Under the pieces are notes generated by a model. It did not search any database, was not told the DNA's origin, and saw nothing but the letters and a program-made list of their open reading frames with translations. 25,133 nt of DNA from Larix sibirica (Eukaryota; Streptophyta; Pinopsida; Pinales; Pinaceae), in contig NWUY0300006966.1 in NCBI GenBank assembly GCA_004151065.3, forward strand, positions 19,515-44,647, given 5' to 3'. Shown here in pieces: positions 20,252-25,133 of this stretch. The stretch's first letter is position 1, and each line of letters begins with the position of its first letter. A program made the translations under genes and the position numbers.

Positions 20252-20479
20252 CCTAAAATTCCTTCCACGAAGGTAAAAGAGGCAATTAATAACCACTTAT
20301 TAATTGAAGAGATGCTTGGGTTACCCAATGAATCAGAAAATTGTTCGGAATCTGACCATCATGGCCTTTTGACTCTTCATGGAGTAGGTTTTTTTATACT
20401 TCTTGGTTGTGAGAGACTCAATGAACCTATGAGTAATGCCCAATTTCATTGGACACTAAATAAATTTAAATTTGTGTAA
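20252..20479 (+). other. Unrecognised 75-codon open frame
   Basis: Open from just after an in-frame TAA to TAA at 20477-20479. The first ATG is at codon 21, so an ATG-initiated product would have 55 residues. The reading is protein-like: EEMLGLPNESENCSESDHHG, then LLTLHGVGFFILLGCERL, a short hydrophobic segment, then AQFHWTLNKFKFV at the C-terminus. Composition is balanced, unlike the A/T runs around it. It may be the last exon of a gene or a captured gene fragment. A lysine codon follows the upstream stop and no clear splice acceptor decides the start. No family is recognised. Confidence 0.4.
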
Positions 20480-21118
20480 ATTATTGTTGAAAGTATTTGT
20501 TTTAAATTGTAATATGTTTTAATTGGATAATATGTTATATGGGGTAGGAATATTAGTATTTAATGAAATTACATATTCCATGTTGTTGTGTTAGTTCCAT
20601 TATATGAGTCTTATTGCAAGCTCTTAATAATATAATTTATTTTATGAAAGAAATAATAACCTACAATTGATGAGACACAAACCTTGATAGGAACACACTC
20701 ACACATGAATGTGCACATATTAATATGAACGCACACATGTTTCTTCTTGAGAGACTTCTAAACCACCAATACGGATTCCATCTCACCATGGTAGGAGTGT
20801 GCACACATTAATAGCATGCATGTTATTAGTGTACACATGTTATTAGTGCATGTGTATTGTTGTTTATAATTTTTTTAAATGTAGTGGCGAGTCTATTTTC
20901 TGCATAAACTGTGCCGCACGTTACTAGAGTGATTGAACACACTACCAACACAGTAAATCAATGCCAAGGTTGTGAACCACCGTCCAACAAGATTTCCACC
21001 TCAAGTGCATTGGATTCAATAGGATTTGTGGTCTTTTTTGTTTTTTTTAGTTTTTTAGTTTTGTATTTTGTTTAAAAGTCAAACAGAAATCTAAACCACA
21101 ATCCAATATTTTTATTAA
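20480..21118. other. Spacer with short CATGTG-type palindromic words
   Basis: Around 20700-20870 are repeated CACACATG, GTGCACAC and CATGTTATTAGTG words, for example CATGTTATTAGTG twice at about 20818-20850. No gene is supported. Confidence 0.5.
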
Positions 21119-21121
21119 CTT

Positions 21122-21673
21122 GTGGCAATATTGACTACTATGAATCCATACAACAATCCAAACATGAATCCCAAAGACAACCCAACCTTGAACACCAAAT
21201 ATAACCAAAGCATGAATCTTGAACCACCAAACATTGACATGGAGATTGTTGCAAATTTGAGAACTCTTAGAACTCTTTGCAATGAATTGAAAAACACTAG
21301 AGCTCCCACCTGATTGTCACTAGCTACTTCATTAAGGGAAATCATGTCTTCCATTGGAGATTCCCAAGGAAAACTAACTAATATATCCAACTATATGGAT
21401 AGAATGCTTGAATACTACATGACTAGCCTAAGTAAGTATAAAACTAGAGACTAGAACATCTCCAAACAACAATTGATGGCATTTTTGGTTAACCCAAGAA
21501 TTCAATTAAATCCACTAGCAAACAAGAAATGGATTTGTATGGATTGGTGCATGTTCCAATCATTCAAATACCATTGTATGGATAGGTGGTTTATGGTATT
21601 TGAAAAACCTCCTTGCAAGAATAATGATGTGCCTCTCTATTTCCTTGGAAATTATATGTTGAGTTTATGTTAG
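21122..21673 (+). pseudogene. Unrecognised 184-codon frame with two stops
   Basis: One reading frame runs from about 21122 to TAG at 21671-21673 and is interrupted only by TGA at 21311 and TAG at 21452. The N-terminal part is Asn/Pro-rich (MNPYNNPNMNPKDNPTLNTK). The middle is helical and polar (LRTLRTLCNELKN, ISNYMDRMLEYYMTSLSKY). The last third includes DRWFMVFEKPPCKNNDVPLY. Long uninterrupted stretches in one frame suggest a real former protein, perhaps a retroelement gag, but no zinc knuckle or protease follows. A purine tract, ATAGGGGGGAGTATT at 21801-21815, lies 130 bp downstream and resembles the polypurine tract of LTR elements. Confidence 0.45.
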
Positions 21674-22114
21674 GGAACAATGTCAACTACTTTGACAATC
21701 GTCAATTTCAAGGGGTGGGTTGACATAATATTAGGTGTAACCCATTGTTAGGTCCTCATCCTGCTAGATGACACCCTACCCCCCTCTGCAGCGTCAACCG
21801 ATAGGGGGGAGTATTAACCATAACCAAACCTCCCTATCTAGAATGGCTCATCATCTCATGTAGCACAATAGTTTCATATCATTATCACATGAGGAGCGAG
21901 CATCAGGTGACATTGGTGGACACTAGTACAAAATGAGAGATAAGTGACTAGGAGACTAAAAAAATTAGTCACCANCATATTGTCTGTGCGTATTTGTGTT
22001 TATCTGTGTAGTGTAATCTTGCTTTGCTCATTCTGCTTTTTAATGCTTCCGCCATAATAGAGCCGACTCATTCATTCGAACTATTGTCCCCCTTGTGCTT
22101 CTTGGACACAACAC
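21674..22114. other. Spacer with purine tract and N
   Basis: Contains AGGGGGGAG near 21803 and the N at 21975. No coding frame or terminal repeat can be supported. The copia fragment's similarity ends near its right edge. Confidence 0.5.
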
Positions 22115-22463
22115 GGTTCAGCCCTTATCTTCCATGACTGAAAATGAAAGCATACTCTTCTTTAAACCTAGAACAAATAACACATTGTCAATGTCTAAAG
22201 AGTTACCTGATTAGAGTTGGAAAGGAATGGTACCAACTCTTGTTACTAGATACTTGGCATTATCACCAAGATCGACTTGAACTCCAAAGTTGTGCTCTTT
22301 TAAACTTGAAAATAACTCCCAGGTTGATGTCATATGCCGTGATGCTCCACTGTCCACATACCATGAATTCTTCAGAATTGTGCTTGAAGAGAGGAAATAT
22401 ACCATCGAGAAATCCTTATCGAACTTGGAGGCAAACTCATTTATCTAAGTTTCATATGGGATG
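22115..22463 (-). pseudogene. Copia aspartic protease remnant
   Basis: The frame from ATG 22405 to the stop at 22211 holds NSWYVDSGASRHMT, the copia protease active site with intact catalytic Asp in DSGAS. VQVDLGDNAKYLVTRVGTI follows. Past the stop, SGNSLDIDNVLFVLGLKKSM and VMEDKG continue the usual protease-to-integrase linker to about 22115, where the match ends. The region between 22405 and the zinc knuckle is broken by stops. Confidence 0.85.
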
Positions 22464-22736
22464 CTACCTGGTGCTACTAGTTCTCTTTATCTTTCTTCTC
22501 CTTACACTGTGAGGCATAATGGTTGTTCTTATGACATATGAAACACTTGATTTACTAAAGTCCTTCTTCCCTAACTGTGAGGTTGACTCCTCGTTCTTTG
22601 CCTTACCCTTGTTGGGTCCTTTACCTTTGCCTTTCTTTGATTGACCAATGAGGACATGGTCAATGTCACCTCTTTGTTTGCTGACTTTTGACTCCATTTG
22701 AGTCTTCTCTTGTATACAATCATCCCATAGTCTTTC
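22464..22736 (-). pseudogene. Copia gag C-terminal region with zinc knuckle
   Basis: Basic Lys/Gly-rich linker (SKKGKGKGPNKGKAKN) in the frame that continues gag, then a one-base frame change near 22550. The new frame reads CFICHKNNHYASQC at 22504-22545, a complete CX2CX4HX4C knuckle with all four ligands. Two adjacent TAG codons follow a few residues later. The knuckle would package element RNA into the virus-like particle. Confidence 0.85.
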
Positions 22737-23225
22737 CTAGTTGGGAAGATTCTCCCGAGCAGAAATACCTTGGAAAAATGTTTCCCATTGTGGTGAGAAC
22801 CCATTCAGTGCTCTATTAACTAACTCCTTTTCCTCAATCTTCTCCCCAACTGTTGTAAGCTCGTTCGAGATCTGTATGAACTTCATCAGGTAACTGGTGA
22901 CGGTGTTTGATTTAGTCATCTCAACAAATTTGAGCTTGTTGTGCAAAATCATCTTCCGGTTAATGTTCTTGCTCTGGTAAAGGCTAACCAGAGCATCAAA
23001 CATATCTTTTGCCATCTTCTTCTTGGATACATGAGGGATCATATGATCCTTTATTGCATCAATGATCATCCTCTTGGCACTCACTTGTTTCTTCTTGCAA
23101 GTCTCCAAAAGCAGTGGATCTATTGGCGGAGCTACCACATCCTTGATGATATCCTAGAGATCATTCTCTTCTAATAAAAGAGTTACCCTAATTTTCCATG
23201 CCAAAAAAATTGGGGCACCATCCAA
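22737..23225 (-). pseudogene. Copia gag (UBN2-type capsid) remnant
   Basis: The 133-codon frame 22737-23138 carries the plant copia gag core: MIIDAIKDHMIPHVSKKKMA, MFDALVSLYQSKNINRKM, NTVTSYLMKFIQISNELTTV and ELVNRALNGFSPQWETFFQG. Upstream in the same frame, LDGAPIFLAWKIRVTLLLEE precedes an amber codon at 23154-23156. A second amber at 22737-22739 ends the frame. At both positions related gags have Trp. Apart from these two stops the domain is well preserved, so this insertion is younger than the gypsy element at 600-5520. Confidence 0.9.
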
Positions 23226-23366
23226 TTTGTCTTACCTAAGGTTGGTCGATGTCGTCTATGAGATCTAAAGCACAAACTCCCAAATCTGAAAATAAAAAAT
23301 AAAACCCCTTCTACCCGCAATTGATCTACCCAAAGATAAATTCCTAAGAGTCTTAGTTAGAGATAA

Positions 23367-23378
23367 GCTTTGATACTA
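23367..23378 (-). other. Primer binding site (initiator tRNA-Met type)
   Basis: Minus strand TAGTATCAAAGC matches the plant tRNA-iMet primer site TGGTATCAGAGC at 10 of 12 positions; both differences are G to A. It directly follows a CA dinucleotide expected at the end of a 5' LTR and lies about 140 bp upstream of recognisable gag. Confidence 0.75.
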
Positions 23379-23961
23379 TGTAACTTTTTACTACCTAAGT
23401 GAATCTCGTCCTTATGTTTTCAAATAAATGAATTGATATTTAATTTGNNGCATAAAACAATTAACACACACATGTACTCCTTCGAAGATGCTTTTCTTTA
23501 AATACTTAAAAGTAGCACGATACACTCAAACAAATCAATTTTTTTGCAAACTTACAAGACGAATCTGCCCACCGAAACTAAAGAAAAACTAACCACTGAA
23601 ACCGAGAAATTCATTGTTGCGTGACTGTCTGTTGTACAACCGTACATGAAACTATACAGACATGTCCCGCACGATAGTACAAGCGTGCCAGTATGGATGT
23701 ACAAAATTTTGCACAACTGTATGGATTGGTATAGATGTATGGATTTATTTCCTCTGCTGGATGTGGTTTAAATTTTGCATAGTTCCTCACCTGGGCTCCT
23801 CTTTGGCGCTCTAACTTTGTTTCTCTATTGAGTATTTTTCTCCTTCAAACAAAACTGTCTTAAAAAATAATGAATGTATCTTTTCCCTCTACTTTGACCC
23901 GCCTTTTACTTTAGTTGAAACCCTAATATACCAATAAACTAATTTTGCGGCGAGATCAACA
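23379..23961 (-). repeat. Probable copia 5' LTR, ~583 bp
   Basis: On the minus strand the 3' edge is ...GTTACA abutting the primer site. A matching 5' edge, TGTTGATCTCGCC, begins at 23961. The 3' edge is well fixed by the primer site; the 5' edge is a guess based on TG and the TGTTG start common in copia LTRs. No second LTR is present for comparison, and an NN at 23448-23449 lies inside it. Confidence 0.5.
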
Positions 23962-24438
23962 ATTGAGATTAGTCTAAATCACTAANATCACTAATGCATT
24001 AAAATGCACTTTATTAGGCTCAATAACTAATTAAAAGACTTTCACTTTATAAATAAAGTGAATTGCAAAATAGATTTATTTTGACGACTTATCGAATGTT
24101 TGACACCTAACCTATGCAGAAGTTTGTGTCTAAGCTACAAAACATCAACACATATAATGAGTTAATACCAATCTTTGACTTGTGATAATTATCTAAATGA
24201 CGCTACAAGCTATCTTGCTATAATAAGATATCCTTATGTTAAAATTGTTTTCGACAAGAACATTCCTATTCCCTTTCTTAAAAAATGATGTACTTTATAA
24301 TCACCAAGTCTATATTTCCATATTGTGTGACCACATTATATCCCAAACTAAAAAAACAAACAAACATGCATGTAAGTTCAGTGATTAGTAGAAGAACAAG
24401 ACGAAAAGTTAAAGGCAGCGAATTCCCTGCCAATAAGA
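23962..24438. other. Spacer with an N flanked by an 8-bp repeat
   Basis: ATCACTAA at 23978-23985 is repeated at 23987-23994 on the other side of the N at 23986, as at an unmerged contig overlap. No gene is supported; the frames at 24278-24484 overlap on both strands and match nothing. Confidence 0.5.
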
Positions 24439-24707
24439 AAGCAATATTGTTTTGGATCACACATGTGGTAACATGTTGAGGCACAAAGCCATAGCCTATG
24501 TTGTGTTAAAGCTTAAGCCGTCGATTGATTGTCCACACAGCGCCATGCTGAAGCTTAAGCCACCAATAGCCTAACCAAATGTGTTGTCATACAATGGACT
24601 CACAAAAGCGATATTATTTCGGATCACACATGTGGCAACATGTCGGGGCACAAAGCCATAGCCTGTGTTGTGCTAAAGCTTAAGTCGCTGGTTGATCTCC
24701 CACACAA
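24439..24707. repeat. 102-bp spaced direct repeat
   Basis: Copies at 24439-24540 and 24606-24707 share GGATCACACATGTGG, GGCACAAAGCCATAGCCT and TAAAGCTTAAG. About 15 differences are visible, nearly all transitions, and in most of them copy 1 has A/T where copy 2 has G/C. A shorter third piece (GCTGAAGCTTAAGCCACC) lies between them near 24547. The family is unknown. Confidence 0.9.
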
Positions 24708-25133
24708 CCTCACCCGTGGAATTGAAAAAAAGAAAAAAGGAAACTAGAACAAGTGAGAGTCACACCTTCATACCATGCAAAATTCTCCTTGAATCCTTTG
24801 CTCCATATTGCCATTATTGGTTATCATTATTGCCATTATGTTTGTTTATTTGACCTGAGACTCAGTTGCAATGAATTTCTATTTTTATGTATGTATGTTT
24901 ATGTTTCTTTGAGCCGAGACACAATTCTAATGAATTTCTCGCTTTGTAATAGAGCAAATTTTGCTCCTCCTGTTCAGTTGTGTATTTTTGTTTGTCCAAA
25001 AGTCACCAAAGTATTAATATACAACTTGGAACGTATACAAGACCCTATGCTTGGCATGCAGAGCTCCATATCTAGTATGGATTTTAAAAAGGGATATCAT
25101 TGACTTCACCATGTGCCTTTATTGTGCTTGATC
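24708..25133. other. Right edge, no gene supported
   Basis: A plus-strand frame at 24753-25103 would need a GTG start and has no recognised domain. A loose ~32-bp repeat (GA(C/G)(C)TGAGAC...AATGAATTTCT) is visible near 24851-24882 and 24908-24939. Confidence 0.45.

Larger units (their letters stand above)
22115..23961 (-). mobile_element. Ty1/copia element, 5' part only
   Basis: In minus-strand order: probable 5' LTR (23379-23961), primer binding site (23367-23378), gag (22737-23225), gag C-terminus with zinc knuckle (22464-22736) and protease (22115-22463). Integrase, reverse transcriptase, RNase H and a 3' LTR are absent; similarity stops near 22115, about 140 bp before the N at 21975. This is either a truncated copy or an effect of assembly. 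Confidence 0.85.

Noticed and set aside
22144-22512. 122-codon plus-strand frame
   Set aside because: It is antisense to the copia protease and zinc-knuckle region.
24439-24707. CRISPR-like direct repeats
   Set aside because: There are only two full units of about 100 bp in plant DNA, with diverged copies and no regular spacers.
24753-25103. 116-codon plus-strand frame at the right edge
   Set aside because: It needs a GTG start, is rich in Cys, Tyr and Phe from T-rich DNA, and matches nothing recognised.

Overview
This is eukaryotic, almost certainly seed-plant, nuclear DNA. The evidence is one intact SAUR-family (small auxin-up RNA) gene set in AT-rich sequence filled with decayed plant-type retroelements: an L1-like LINE, a Ty3/gypsy element and two Ty1/copia fragments. 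The low gene density, heavily mutated elements and protein flavour of the retroelements would suit a large-genome plant such as a conifer, but that is an inference. The window is a draft scaffold: a 248-bp N run lies at 10891-11138, and single or double Ns lie at 404, 8117, 14836, 21975, 23448-23449 and 23986.

Layout. 1-403: tail of a LINE ORF1 running into the first codons of ORF2. 405-515: a copia pre-integrase fragment (+). 600-5520: one old gypsy element on the minus strand, read from right to left as protease, long spacer, reverse transcriptase, RNase H and integrase, riddled with stops and frameshifts. 5521-8900: unassigned AT-rich sequence with a zinc-knuckle remnant, a 50-bp tandem duplication and a perfect 162-bp repeat that abuts a single N. 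8947-9888: the genic island, with the SAUR gene on the minus strand and a separate 60-codon open frame 3' of it. 10000-12000: SAUR upstream flank, a diverged triple repeat, the sequence gap and a paired TGTCTC motif.

12360-14660 is a purine-rich, charged, broken coding-like stretch. 14601-16681 carries two diverged copies of a ~300-bp non-coding repeat, each holding the same perfect hairpin, on either side of an array of GTTAGTGG-like words that flips strand in its middle. 16680-18240 holds more broken purine-rich sequence. 18634-19247 has three independent two-copy tandem duplications. 19200-19700 (-), 20252-20479 (+) and 21122-21673 (+) are unrecognised coding-like remnants. 22115-23961 is the 5' half of a copia element on the minus strand: protease, zinc knuckle, gag, a tRNA-Met-type primer binding site and a probable LTR. 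24439-24707 holds a 102-bp spaced direct repeat.

The only gene likely to work is the SAUR gene. No set of genes here acts together and I found no convincing new multi-gene system. The observations most worth checking are the strand-switching array, the paired hairpin repeats, the unrecognised open frame at 20252-20479, and the tendency of retroelement stops to sit where C-to-T change would create them.
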